This document shows positions 1 to 13,400 of a DNA stretch of 64,000 nt, piece after piece. A program made the position numbers and the translations under genes. A model generated the notes under the pieces. That model did not search any database. It was not told the origin of the DNA and saw only the letters and a list, made by a program, of their open reading frames with translations. The DNA is from Hypomesus transpacificus (Eukaryota; Chordata; Actinopteri; Osmeriformes; Osmeridae): positions 16,604,827 through 16,668,826 of the forward strand of contig NC_061070.1 in assembly GCF_021917145.1 (NCBI RefSeq). Direction: 5' to 3'. How positions within the stretch are numbered: the first letter of the stretch is position 1; every line of letters begins with the position of its first letter.

Positions 1-200
1 TGACCAATTTGTACAATTCGATTTTTGAAACAGGAACAGTCACACGAAATAAGCTTCTGCTGCACTGGTTATCCTTCACAAGTTGGTTCATTACATAATT
101 ATTACATAAGCATTACTTGATAATTAATGATGTAATATTTTATTGTGTTGCTAAACCTTTTCTATAATGTATTATCAAAGATGTAATGTTGACGAGTCCA

Positions 201-213
201 GTACAACACTTCC
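201..213. repeat. Target-site duplication, copy 1
   Basis: The 13-mer GTACAACACTTCC sits directly beside the CGA-repeat tail of the LINE fragment and recurs exactly at 949-961. Confidence 0.85.
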
Positions 214-948
214 GTCGTCGTCGTCGTCGTCATCTGCCGCTTGTCCGGGGATCGGGTCGCGGGGGCAGCGACCTAAGCAGGGAGGCCCAGACTTCCCTCC
301 CCCCGGCCACTTCCGCCAGCTCTTCCTGGGGGACCCCAAGGCGTTCCCAGGCCAGCCGAGAGACATAGTCCCTCCAGCGTGTCCTGGGTCTTCCCCGGGG
401 CCTCTCCCCAGTGGGACGTGCCCGGAACACCTCACCAGGGAGGCGTCCAGGAGGCATCCTAATCAGATGCCCGAGCCACCTCAGCTGGCTCCTCTCGACG
501 CGGAGGAGCAGCGGTTCTACTCTGAGCCCCTCCCGGATGACCGAGCTTCTCACCCTATCTCTAAGGGAGAGCCCGGACACCCTACGGAGAAAGCTCATTT
601 CGGCCGCTTGTATTCGCGATCTCGTTCTTTCGGTCACTACCCATAGTTCGTGACCATAGGTGAGGGTAGGAACGTAGATCGACTGGTAAATAGAGAGCTT
701 CGCCTTTCGACTCAGCTCCTTCTTCACCACGACGGACCGATGCAGAGCCCGCATCACTGCGGACGCCGCACCGATCCGCCTGTCGACCTCGCGCTCCATT
801 CTTCCCTCACTCGTGAACAAGACCCCGAGATACTTGAACTCCTCCGCTTGGTTCAGGATCTCCTCCCCGACCCGGAGATGGCACTCCACCCTTTTCCGGT
901 CGATTACCATGGCCTCAGATTTGGAGGTGCTGATTCGCACAACAATTC
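214..948 (-). mobile_element. 5'-truncated LINE (non-LTR retrotransposon), reverse-transcriptase C-terminus
   Basis: On the minus strand an open frame of about 236 codons (230-940) encodes the C-terminal part of a LINE reverse transcriptase. It carries the fish-LINE signatures STSKSEAMV, FKYLGVLFTSEGR, YVPTLTYGHELWV and RWLGHLIRMP. The endonuclease and the catalytic RT core are absent, so this copy is dead on arrival. The 3' end (low coordinates) has a short CGA-repeat tail. Both ends abut a 13-bp direct repeat (201-213 and 949-961), the expected target-site duplication. The frame has no stops, which suggests recent insertion. The clade is not assigned. Confidence 0.9.
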
Positions 949-961
949 GTACAACACTTCC
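949..961. repeat. Target-site duplication, copy 2
   Basis: Exact second copy of the 13-mer at 201-213, flanking the truncated 5' end of the LINE fragment. Confidence 0.85.
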
Positions 962-3900
962 ACCTAGTGGAATCGATCAGTACCTCAGGCCTGGCATTCC
1001 TAAACTCTCCGTAGAGAACGGCTGAATAAGCTGAATTAGATGATTCAATATTGAAATTCAAAATTCAATATGAATTCAAAACTGAAACAGTGTCTTTCAT
1101 ATTGCAGTGTAACTGATAAATAGTGTCTTTCGTAGGATGTTGGCCTTAAATCACAGTCTCTGGAAGCTGCGTGCCCAGGAATGAAAAACAGGGAAAGAAG
1201 CCCGCTTCTCTTCCTTCAACATGTCCTCAAGCACACTGCAATACGTTGAGGACTCATCACTGGGTACGTTACGATTTGTGTGTCATTTTGTGGGTGGGTA
1301 GTGGGAGAGAAATTGAGAAACAGTAGTAGCCAAGCATTGCCTTTATTTTGGACAATGACCCCAAGGTTGAAATTACAAAGACATATATTAAAAAAAGACT
1401 GCACGACAGGGGAAAAACAAACAAATTAAATCTCCTTATTTCTTAGTTTATTTATATTGCTTGTGAATTATGTTTTCAGCAAACGAGCTTATTGCGTTCC
1501 TTGCGTTCCTTGCTGGTTGTCTTAAAACGGAATCTCTACACTTTCATTTCACTGCAGGCGTGTGCTTAAAGGTGCTGTAAATAAATTACATTATTTGCTT
1601 CTCAGTACATTATATACGTGTGAAATGAGTTGCTGAAAGCATGTGCTTTAAAGCTCTCAAACTTTGTCGAACTGAAATGTGGAGTCTCACCCGTGTTCAG
1701 CTCAGGTTTTGTTTAGGCGGGGCAAAACCCAACCTATCTACGTCACAGCCACCTATCCACGTCAGATCACAGACGGTTCATATAACCTGCATTCTGTTAC
1801 TCAGCTGGTACAATGCAAAGACAAAGTAATTAACACATAAAACACTGAGAGACTGCAGGTAGGTCTGTTCTGATATCTGCAATTGATTTAGCTAGTTGTT
1901 GCTGTTGTTACTAAATTCTATCAATTCAAGGGGGCGGAGCTTCAGCTCCTTCTCTGGATCCTTTTTTCTTTGGAATTTGGATGGGAAGTTAACACATTCT
2001 TCTGTGGTGTGATGAACTTGAAACTAATTTTCAGTTCTGATTTACAGCCACTTTAAGAATAGAAATGTAATCAGCCTGTGGTATTTCCCAAATCGTTTAA
2101 AAATCCTCTTGCTGCCATTAACTCACATGTATTTAGAATTTTTGAAGACCTGCATGAACTAACGATTCCCCTTAGTTGTTGACACTTTCCCACGCTACAA
2201 TATTGAATGACTCAATAGCATTAGGATACCCATAAAGGAAAAATTAGTGTCGTTTTAATACAGAATTGTCAATCAATTATGAGGTAGGCTTGTTGTAGAC
2301 CATTTAATACAAGAGTCGAAATACCCTTTGAAAAATGAAAATGAAAATCATATTATAATGAGCATAGTGTTAGAATTGTATATGCCAATATTTGAAAACA
2401 TTTCCAATACTTTTTGCAAATCCACAAAATCTCTCAAAATCCATAGGCGTCTTTTGGGAGTATCATAAACTCCGAATAGTCAGATCCACCGAACTTTGGC
2501 GGTATTTTGGCATCTCTTCTTGTTTTGTATTTCTCGATGCTAAACTCAGATTATAAACAGTAATAAAGCAAAGGTCAGGCAAGATTGTATATTTCACTGT
2601 CAGGGACCCAGTGTTCAAGAAGCTCATCCTGCACTTCCATCCAAGCAGATGAAACTCAGGTGTTGTAACCCCTTCTACGCCAAACTCGTTTTATCTTTCA
2701 TCTTCATAAATCGCGAGCGCGGAGAAGTCTAGCTCCCATGGCTAAGCCCGCAGAGAATGAATCATGTTGGGATTTATTTCTTCCCAAACACGCACACTGT
2801 AAGTTCCGTGAAGCAGGGTTATTTGCTTGCAGCATGGTATTGACTCTGAATGCTTAAAGAACGACTGAGTTAGGATACGGATATGTGGCCTGTATAAGGC
2901 CTGTAGACCGACGTTGAAACATCCTGTCGTGAACCATTTCATGAAGAAAAGATAAAGAATGAGAAAAAAGGTTTGGCTATATTCGATGTCTCAAATATGG
3001 AACGATACAAAAAACTGTAAGGCTAATGTGTTTTATAGGGTATAGGCAATCCTCTCCAAAATTAAGGTTTGTTGTAGAATGCAAGTTTTATAGGAACGTA
3101 TACAACTGTTAACGGTGTGATGGTGCTGTCCATGGTTCTGAAGTATCCATCTCGAGTTTCTCTAAACCTCTACTGTAGGCTTTGCCATTTTATTGTTGCT
3201 TGTATTTACACCCTGTAACTTATTTTCCTTTCGTCTTTCCAGGACTAGTCCGTACAATTAATTGTTTTCCCCATTTCTTACTGTTTTATTTAACTAGTTT
3301 TTGATCAATTATTTCCGGTAGGCCTATTCATAATTGGCCTAAATTACTCATTAATTTATCTAGAAGAACATTCCTATTCCCTTATATAGGCTGCCATTGT
3401 GGCATATAATCCACAGTCCTGTGGCACTTTATGTGCTGTAAATGTCGAGATAGACAAGTAGGCTAGGTTTAGATCATGCCATAGTTACTTTTTTTCCCGT
3501 TAGCGCTAATCATTTGAAAGGCGTCGCAGTTAAACGTACATGGGCAGTCCATTAGATCATTAAAATCGCCTAGTGTAACACCCGCCGAGTCATTACCGCT
3601 CTATTCCCCCGTCAGAGATTTCCAACCGCCCTAAGCACAGTTTAATCAAATTAGATAGCAGACTATGTCTTGGGGTTTCTCCTATTGATATTCATTAAAA
3701 GTACATGATTTATCACTAAGCTCTTCGAGGTATGGCCCATTCATCCGTCTGGAGGTAATAAACGCCACCGACGAGGACAAACAGTGCAAATTAATTTAGC
3801 TATGAATGGATAAAAACTCCTCTGGTGCCCACTTTTCATACCTACAGGCTACGCGGGATATTAACAAGTAAAACAACAACAACAATAGGAATGGTAATAA

Positions 3901-5656
3901 TAATAAATGATAAATAGCCTATGAAGTCTGTGTCGTCAATAACGTGTTTGTTAAAAACGACTACAACTCTTAAACAAAAAATAATAATTTTCCGGGGCAT
4001 TAAGACCTCACGATCACTTTCCAACAGGCTGGTTGAAAACAAAACTGCATGAAGGCATTCAATTGGCCTAATACGTTCCAGGTAAACACATGTTATATAA
4101 ATATTAGACCATTTTGAATATGGGGATAGACTAGCCTAATAGCTATTTCACTATGAGCAGTCTCTTAAGATATGGTATTTTGTCAAAGAAAACATTCTTC
4201 AAATGACATTAGGGCCTATAGCCTTCTCGTGACATGTTAAGCTGCAGACGTAAGCAAATTAAATGTGTAATGCATGAATTGCAGACAAGAGTAACCTACG
4301 ACTTCTTGGATATGTAGATAATCACACCCATAGGCCGTGTAGTTTGGACCACTGGTTCCTCGCGCTTTCTCTTTACCTTATTGTCGTTTAGATTAGAGAG
4401 CCTTCCATGCACGCAAGCGTGGATGTCACCCCAAATTACCAATCAAAGTAAATACAGCATTATCAAATTAATATGGGATTACTAGAAGTTTCAGAGGTGC
4501 GTAAACCCGTAGGAATAATTCGGGTTCCATGATCGTGTCCTTATGTATAGGTATCAATCCGTTTCTGTAATTTATGAAGATACAAATCTAAATGTTTACT
4601 TGTCAGCCGCTAGGCAGTAGAAGACGAAAACGTGATCTTTCTGCGCTATGGAGACATGAGAAGTGGCCTGTGGTTTAGGCCCCGGCGATATATATAGGCT
4701 TTCCCCAACACTGCCTGTAGAGGTCGCCTGAGTCCGCGCCCTGCATCACATTCTAGCAGGCACCTCTTCATAACTCCTTTAAGACAATATTATTGCACAT
4801 CTGGATGAATATAATGTGCTTTTGTGCACTGTTTTTCTCATGACACATTTGCGTTGGTCTGTTGCAACGTTTCCAGGGCTTTTAAATTCGAAGAGGTTAG
4901 CCTAGAATGAACTTTGCTCTCCTGACCTAATTAATTGATCAGAAATGAGTCTATTGTCAATGTCAATGTAAGGTCACGTCAAGACAAGAATCTGGTGAAA
5001 CAATAGGCAAAGGTTTGAATAGACTATGACAGCAATTATCAACGCTCATTTTTGTTAATAATTTTTACATAAATTAGGCTACTACACTATTGACAAATGA
5101 AATGAGCTGCGCTCGAAATTTCTCCAGTTTTGGAGTTACAGGCTCCAATCGGATTCTGCTGTATTTTATTTAGCCTTACAGTGGGAAGGGGGGGGGGGGG
5201 GTAACCAGCACTGACGCACAAGGCAAGCCTTAGCTCGATAGATAAATTGGTGGGCGTCCCATGTGGACAATCTCGGCCTCCCCATTCATCATCATAACAA
5301 CCGTTTAGTGTAAAATTAACAACGACTTAACTACTACGGCAATAAACATGCCCGTGCATTACCCGAGATTGATGCAGATTGCAGTGGAGGGTGGAATCCG
5401 CGGCCCGTCCGCGTGGGAGACGGGCATTTGCGGTAGAGGAAACCTGTCCGTTTCAATTAAAGCAGAAGATATATAATTAACTATCCCGTCTGCGTGGTGT
5501 GCGTGTATGTGTGTGTGGTAAGCACGCAGATGTTGCTTACAAATCTGACTTAAATTGTTATCTCAGTACTGATGGCAACACAGACGTGCAATGAGGGCGC
5601 GCACACACGCACATCCCCATACTAAAGAGAGAGAGAAAGAGACAGAGAGAGAGAGC

Positions 5657-5689
<33 letters not shown>

Positions 5690-8600
5690 CGGGAGACACA
5701 GAGAGAGAGGTTTATAATTTGGCCTATAGCCGCGTAATCCTTCAGATTTTATCTAATACCACCGGAAGCCCAGGCGGCATGCGCACCCATCGCACCGTGT
5801 GATAATGGCACATTGTGAAATCTAGCCATTAATATTAATTGTAAGTCTGGGAATTTTGTCTCGACCACCAGAGCTTGAAATTCCTTCGAAAGGCAAGCCT
5901 AGATTTACCAAGGATTTTGAGCTTATTCCCTAGTTTTCTCTCTTTTGAAAAGAGAAACTTCCATCAGCCTTTGTCAAAGAGCACGAGCATGGAGCCCTTC
6001 ATTGATATCATAGGAAGTATTTGTATTGATAAACATTTGTATACAACAATGTGGGCCTGTTTGTGATTGCAATACAGTAACTAAACTTTGACATCATGTG
6101 ATTCCAAATTAAGGCATGCTTATTTTGCCCCCAATTCATTATAACAACCCAGGACGTAAAGTCTACATAGCAAATAATGTTGTAGGCCTCTGACTGGCAC
6201 GTCAATTAATGGACATCAAAATGATTTAATGAGCAAGTGAACACCAAAGAAGTAAGGCCATGGATGTGCTAAAGAGCTGCCATAAAGTGATTTGCGATTT
6301 GATTTAGCGTCAGAATTGGGTAGCACACACGCTTTACCGTATTCATAAGTAGGCCCACTTTACCCTATACAGTGATATAACGCAATTGTTAAACGTTTTA
6401 ATTCTCCAGGTCTAAACACACTCATTTCTGGAATCCAAGCCCATTCTGTATAGCATACGTCTCCTGGTGCGCGTAATAAAAATATGTTAAGAGCTTTATC
6501 CAATCTCATTAGCCTTTACAAGCATATTCACAAATACGGGCCTATTAGGTCTTTTTGATCCAAGGTTTGAATGAAGATCCTTTATACCAGAGTGGCTGAA
6601 GGGTCCACAGAAACGGGGGGAGAGGCTGACTGAGGCATGAAGGCAACAGCGAGTGAGAGCGAGCGCTGATTTATCGCTGGAGCCCCTGGTCATTTCCATA
6701 TTGAAATGCGTCCGCTCGCTCGAGCGCCAGTCGCTTTACATTCTTGAGGCTCTTGTGTGTTGAAAGCATATTCGAAACTTGTTTCTTCCTCCCTTACACG
6801 ATACATATTGATGGTTTGAAGAAACAAATCTATCTTGGTTGTTTAAGTATGCTAAACGTTCGTTTTTACCACCAGTCTAAGACAACTAAGTCTTGACAGC
6901 AAATACGTTCAGTTGTAGCATTAAACTGAGCCATTACGCTTATACCGAATAGAATGCTGAAAAGAGGCCAGGGTTGATTGCGATTACAATCGCAAGATCT
7001 AAATTATTCCTCAGATTGAAAACTACTAAACGCTGTCAGTAAACTATACAACTAAAGAAACACGCATATTCTAACCATGCACAGTCTTGCTAGAAGGATA
7101 CATCAAATGCATTAACCGCCGCCTGACTGATTTATGACGGAATCGGTCGCCCGCTGTCATTTACATGTTGAGATTCCCGTTGCTTGCGCTCTCTCGCGCA
7201 CACGTCGTAGCGCTCTATTGGCTTTGATCAATGTCTGCCTTGAGTGAGCTTGGGAGAGAAAGAGGGGTGAGCTAAGACGAGAAAGGGAAATAAAAGGGGA
7301 GGGGGGAGGGGGGGGAATGGGAAAACATTCTTTGTGGCAACAGATGGAGAGGGGTGTAGGGAGAGGTCAAGGTTAGTGCTCTGTGCCATTGAATCCGAAT
7401 GAAGGAACTGCTCCTCTCCGATCTTCCTCAACTGTCTCACAGTGGCCTAACTTTCAATGAGGGTAGTCTATTCAAAATAAGACCAACAATGTTTCAGCTT
7501 GTCATGCATTGTAGTTCGTTAGATATTTTAATGCTATTGCCTACCATTGTGCTTTTTTTGTTGCTAAACTTATAAGCAGTTTGATGTTTAGAGAACGCTT
7601 CTACTAAAACGAAGCGGTAAAATGCTCGTCTTCTTTCCTGATCAAGGTGTATTTCTGTCGCATGCTAGCTTCCTCCTATGTTGTTGTTTTGCTGTCCACA
7701 GTGATAACAATCTGTGTCAGTGTGGGTTGCTTGGTGACCTTATGTTACGTGTATCAAGTTCAAAAGGCTACGTTGACCGGCTGTCACTTTGAAAATATCA
7801 CCAAGAACCCCGATGTCAAATACGAATCTAAGATTCAGATTATTATCAACACTATGCATATGTTTGACCAATCAAGTGCGTTTTATTTACAGCAACGACT
7901 AAATTCAGCCTACCTTTCACGAGCAACATACCGCCAGTCCCTAACATCTCAGGCCTAATCCAAGTTCGAGCCTTTACAGTGACATTTAAGGTAAGCCAAT
8001 CAGATGCATTAATGTGTCTCGCAACAGTAAGTAAGCCATATTGAAATAAACTTACAATGGCTTACGATCGTGCACAACAAGTAACATAACTTGAAACTCG
8101 AAATGTGGGTGATTATGTACGGCTGTTGTGTTGATAGTCCTAAATTCATTCAATAAAAATACTGCCATATTTCATTTGACATTGACTTTGGCTATTCATG
8201 TTTTCAGAGGTGGGTATTTTTCATGTTGTTTGGTGTGTAGCAAAAATGCATGTAAAACAATAAAACTATTTAAAGTTTTCAAACTAGCCTATATATTAAT
8301 TGTTGTAAAATCTCGGATTCTCTGTAAAACAACTAAAAGCTGAATGCCATTTTCTCTACAAAATGTGCTATCTTATCTGACTCATATATTAGAAAGGAAT
8401 ACATTAAAAATTACTAAACAAAGTATTAATCATCCGCCGGAAGATGACCATGCTCTCATTAAATACTATAATCACAGACGGATTTGCTACTTGTTTTAAT
8501 ATTAGGCTCAAATCATGACAGCTTTTTGAGGCAAAAAAAAAAGTTGCAAAACTAAAAAATGAATTCAATTCCCGTTTTCGCTTACATTAGAAGCAAAACC

Positions 8601-9750
8601 TAAAGATTATCTTCAAACCAATAATTTCGGTCTCTGAAACAACGTTGCACACAGTGGGTTTAGAGTAGGACTGGTTGCTGTATACATGCACAATAGTCTC
8701 ATTGCCTGAGCATTGGCATCACGTCACACCACAGTCTATGAAAATCTCCCTCAGCAGGCTGCTTCCATATTCACTATCAACACACCAGCCCCGTCCACGG
8801 AAGCCAACGACTTGTCGCAACCTGTAAAATATTTCACTCACTGGTCATACATTTTTATCGTCGACGTTGAACCTCCACCACCACTCAGTGTCGTTTCTCT
8901 TTCTCTCCCCCTCTCTCTCTCGCTCTCTTTCTCTCACTCATAATCCCTCTCCGTCCTATAATTGTTCTGTCCCTTGCCCGGTGCAGCGTGCTCGCGGTCC
9001 TTGTAGCCCTCGTTGGTCCGGCGCGGCGACGCTTTCCTCCTGTACTATACGGATTCCCACATAATGTTTCAGTCGCTGTAGTCAAGTCACACTTCAGCTA
9101 GCTCGCGAGGCTGCTCCTCTCCTTTACTGTACCCTCCCCACACAGCCCCTCTCTTGTCATCGCGTTTGTTATTTGCATGAAGTCTTCTTAGAGTGTCGTT
9201 ATTTAGTCTGCACGGGCGGTGTTTAGCCCGCGTTTTATATCACCAAACCCCCATTCCGAGAGTATTTACAACCCCCTCCCCTCCCTCCCCCATCCGCCGG
9301 TTCAACCTGAACACATCTGAAACTTATTATATGGGCGCTTATGGGCAGACTCCCACGGTCTGTTTGCCAAGGGTCTAGGGTTTCACGGAAAGCTATAGTG
9401 TCCACGTTTTAACCTACAATGACCGCTAACCTCACTGAACCCTAAAATTATTTTATCTGAGTGATCAGACGCCCTGTGCCCTGGGGTACACCCCCGCACA
9501 CACGGTTCAAGCCATGCCCTTACATTGGAACCTGTATGTCCTGTTCCTGCAACCCGATAGTTTCACGCGCTCCGTTTCGTTTCAATTGTGCTTCGCCCTT
9601 AACCCCCTCTGTATACCTATCTGCGAGGACACACACACACACACATACACACACCAACGACACTCAGTGTGTTTCTCAGATCAATGTCCACCATTGCGAC
9701 AGCTTCTATTAAACGTCTCTGTTTCTGCTCCGAGTTTCCCACCCGCATGC
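962..9750. other. Gene-free stretch upstream of the BCL11A-type gene
   Basis: No open frame here matches a family I recognise, and the short ORFs lack splice-site or codon support. The DNA is largely unique and AT-rich. It holds a poly-G run near 5190 and a (GA)n tract at 5626-5710. BCL11 genes are known to sit in regions dense with conserved regulatory elements, so parts may be enhancers, but the sequence alone does not show this. Confidence 0.5.
5626..5710. repeat. (GA)n microsatellite
   Basis: Imperfect GA dinucleotide tract of about 85 bp with GC and CA interruptions. Confidence 0.9.
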
Positions 9751-9756
9751 AGCATA

Positions 9757-9881
9757 TGTCCGGCCCCCTTTCGAGTTCTTGTCCATTGGCACCCCTTGCT
9801 GTTTTCCTTCGTCCACCCCCCCCCCCCCCTTCACACCGCCACACACCTCACACACAGTACACATTGCATTCATTAGACATC

Positions 9882-9948
<67 letters not shown>

Positions 9949-10432
9949 CTCTCTCTCTCTCCCTCTCTCTCTATCTCTCTCTCTCCCTCCCCCGAGTGCC
10001 TCTTGTCCGGCCCCCTGATCTTTCTGTCCATTGGCTTCCCCGGGTCTATTTTTCATGCCCAGCCCCTAATGACTGTCCATTGGTTTTGTTATTTCTCTAC
10101 CCTCCTCCCACTTCGCCGCTTCGCCCTGCCCATGTTTTGTGTGTCTGTGTCCATCCATCGCCTGACGTTCAAGTTCGCGGGGACGTCACGTCCGCACTTG
10201 AACTTGCAGCTCAGGGGGGCTTTTGCCATTTTTTCATCTCTCCCCTCTCTCTCTCTCTCTTTTCAAAAAAGCCATGACGGCGATCCTACAATCCATCTTC
10301 CCTGCGCCATCTTTGTATTATTTCTAATTTATTTTGGATGTCAAAGGCATTGATGAAGATATTTTCTCTGGAGTCTTCTTTCTAACCCGGCTCTCCCGAT
10401 GTGATCCGAGCTGAACGCCGCTAACAACCACC
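9757..10432 (+). promoter_or_regulatory. Probable promoter/5' UTR region of the BCL11A-type gene
   Basis: The 10-mer TGTCCATTGG, which contains an inverted CCAAT box, occurs three times: 9780-9789, 10025-10034 and 10074-10083. The first two are each preceded by TCCGGCCCCCT, so a short module is duplicated on either side of the (CT)n tract. CCAAT boxes are typical NF-Y sites near transcription starts. I see no clear TATA box and cannot place the transcription start. Confidence 0.4.
9881..9990. repeat. (CT)n microsatellite upstream of bcl11
   Basis: About 110 bp of almost pure CT dinucleotide, roughly 450 bp upstream of the BCL11A-type start codon. Polypyrimidine tracts like this can affect promoter chromatin, but no function is shown here. 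Confidence 0.9.
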
Positions 10433-10487
10433 ATGTCTCGCCGGAAGCAAGGCAAACCACAGCACTTAAGCAAACGGGATTTTTCAC
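10433..10487 (+). CDS. bcl11a: BCL11A-type transcription factor, coding exon 1
   Basis: The exon encodes MSRRKQGKPQHLSKRDFS and ends one base into the next codon before a GTAAGT donor. This N-terminus is nearly identical to vertebrate BCL11A and is closer to it than to BCL11B, which has GNPQHLSQRE. The MSRRKQxxPQHL motif is the known NuRD/RBBP4-binding peptide shared with SALL and FOG proteins. The phase-1 donor fits the phase of the acceptor at 14698, and the joined sequence SPEPP parallels SPEPL of mammalian BCL11A. Teleosts have two bcl11a paralogues; I cannot tell which this is. Confidence 0.92.
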
Positions 10488-13400
10488 GTAAGTACTGCTA
10501 AATTGTATATTCTTTTTATTATTTTCCCTCTGATTGGAAACGAGGTTCATTCAGAAAAGCTGAAAACATTTACCAGGAGCGTGGTCCGCACTGGCACTTG
10601 GACACTGGACTGCACGAACCCTGGTCAAGTGGACTTCACTGTGAAAGCGTGGTGAGAATCTCTCCGTGCCATAGACTACCTTTGCGCGCAACGAGGATCC
10701 CACTCAAAAGCTGAGAGAAAAGTTTTTTATCCAGCAGTCTACGATTAAAAAAACAACAAGTTTGTTACTAGAATGCTGTTACATTCATAAGCTCTGGCTT
10801 TTGTGCCCCCGTCGCTTTGGCCACTCGAAGTGTTTAGAATACGCTCGCAACCGTGTTGGGTAGCTCATATGCATGTATTTTACGGAGCTATCGCCCGGAA
10901 TATCCCGTATCTATGCTAGCCTGGGACGTACAGGCAGGTATCCCTCTCTCGTGCTATTTTTGGATTTTTTTCAAAAACTGAAAGTGGCTTTTGATTGGGA
11001 AAAAATCTCGTGTCTGATTGTTTACAAGCACCGCGTGCGCGTGTAACTCCCCATGCCAACAGCGTCGAAATAAATGTTTTAAAAAAACGGCACATTTGTG
11101 CCACACTTGTTCAAATATGCGGATCTATCGTAATGCTCCGTTTAGGTCTTATCTATATACGCTCTCATACTCAGACAAGAAGCATATGGTTCTTGTTCTC
11201 ACGAATGAAGAGAACGAGCCTTTCGCAGAGCAACAGGAGCGACGCTTTTATCCTCATAGTGTTCTTAGACCTCTGATTAAAAAACATTTGATCTATTTAA
11301 CAACATATTCGTTGACATTGCTGGTCAAACCGTTAATGTAAGATTAAAGTAAAAGAGTATGCGTTGCGTTAGAATCATGTAGCCTACCACACAGTGAATA
11401 CTCGGAGCTTTTAGTTGGACAATGTCTAAAGGCATTTTACGCACCTATTACACTTGTTACTTCCTATTTGATCTAGTTTGCATAGGTAACAATACACATC
11501 ATGTGAAAAGCAAGCAACTAAAGCCGATTGACTGGAGGACTGAAGGTAGCCAGTGACCGTTCGCAGCGCTCACGCGTCCTGGAACCTTCACGATCAGAAG
11601 CTTGTGAAAGGTGTTGGGGTATCTGGCTTCCAGACCTCCATAGTAGAGATCCATGTTGAGTTAACATGTTACTTTAACTTAAAGCAGCGTTACTAGGTGT
11701 TTTAACACAGCATAAGCTGCTCGGTTACTCGCCACCTATATCGCCTGGTGCTAGTGTACAAGCGAGCACACAGACCACAGCCGCACTGCATTGTTCGTGT
11801 TAAGTACCGTCGCTAGGAGGCAGACGACGATCGTAGAAATGGTAGTGGACTTGAACTTGAAACATTTCACCACCACCCCAATCTACATATTTGACGATAT
11901 GTTTAGAATTGGGGGAAGACGCACAGTCAAGCTTTCAACGAGGTTATATGGCGTGGTGCTCCCCTCCTTTCTCCCCAATTTTGCCCATTCAAATCAAATG
12001 TGTTTTTTCTTCTTCTGGGACGCAAGTAAAAATATTTGAATAAAACTGTCACCACGAGGTTATATATATAGGCCCTATACCTTGTCCATATACATTTTGC
12101 AAATATAGCCAATGCGTTTAATTAACTGAAATTAGAGGCATTAAAGGCATTTTAATGAAAAATTGATTAACTCAAAATAAATATATTAGAATAGCAATAG
12201 GCTATAAATATGATAAGAACTCACATGCATACCAGAAATGGCATATGTTCTTGCATTTATTTTTTAATTTTTATAAATGTTGCCCGTTCACTATTAAGAT
12301 TTGACCCATTGAGAAATGTAATGAACATCCACACACATTCCTGGACGAGTTACAGTAAAATCAACTGAAACACGTCTCCCCATAAGGAAAGTAGCCTACT
12401 TGCGAATTTGAATTATCAGCATATTATACGCGCATGTCCCATACCTGTTTATGGAGGTAGGCCTATTTGTATTTTAACATTGGCTACGTTATTCGTTTAA
12501 TTTGTAGTGTTTACTTTATATAGGCTACATTTAAACCTACAGCCTACAATAGCAGCCTACAATACAGTTTCACAGTTTCACGGTGTGAAAGTATTAGAGA
12601 CTAACACTTCTTAACCCACGACTCTTACAAATTATGCTTCAGTCGTTTGGCAACTCGTTTTGTAGTTTATCTGTCAACGCTTTATAGGCTATTGATTGCA
12701 TTGCAGTTTAATACGCTGAAAGTAGGCTAATGTCGTCTACTGTGGCAATGATATCAAGCTATCAATTGCCTGTTGTTCTGAATATTCTACCCAGATACCT
12801 ATCCCGTATCTCTTGGGCCCTCTAATTCAGTTGTATATGGAAATAGTCAATGTTATTTAAAGAATAATGAAAGGCTGGACCGTAGCTTCATCGTGAAGGT
12901 GTGACAGTAGCTTATGTTCGCGTTTAATAATTCCTTATTAAAACAAACGCTTTGTGTTTTTTTCTGATATTCTAGTTCAAGTTTTGAGGTACGTTTAGGC
13001 AATTTCATTAGATGTTATCATGTGAATGCAATGCTCAGGGTTGTTGTAAAACCAGAGCCAGTCTGGTGGTTGACCTGACGTTAAATTAAGGGTAGTAACC
13101 GGCAGCTGGAATTTATCACACGTTATCTCGACGTCCCAGTTCGCTCGCAGATGTCGTGGAGGATTGCTTGTTCAAATGATATTTCCTCGCGCGCTGGGAG
13201 CTACTCTACATTTCGCGCCCCTCTCTCCCCCTTTCTCTCTCTTGCTCTCTCTATCTCAGTTTCACTAGGTTAGGAGGAAATAAATTTAACCTCAGTTCAC
13301 TCACAGGATCCTATCTCTTTTATCAAACATCCGTACCAATCACCAGCCACTAAAATTAAAATCTATTTTTTGACTCTCAGTGGTTTTAAGTTCATTAAAA

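Noticed and set aside
7647-7958. 103-codon plus ORF with hydrophobic start
   Set aside because: No family match, no splice or promoter support, and it sits in AT-rich DNA full of similar short frames.
9669-10277. Long ORFs on both strands of the (CT)n region
   Set aside because: Dinucleotide repeats stay open in several frames; the Ser/Leu and Glu/Arg runs are artefacts.
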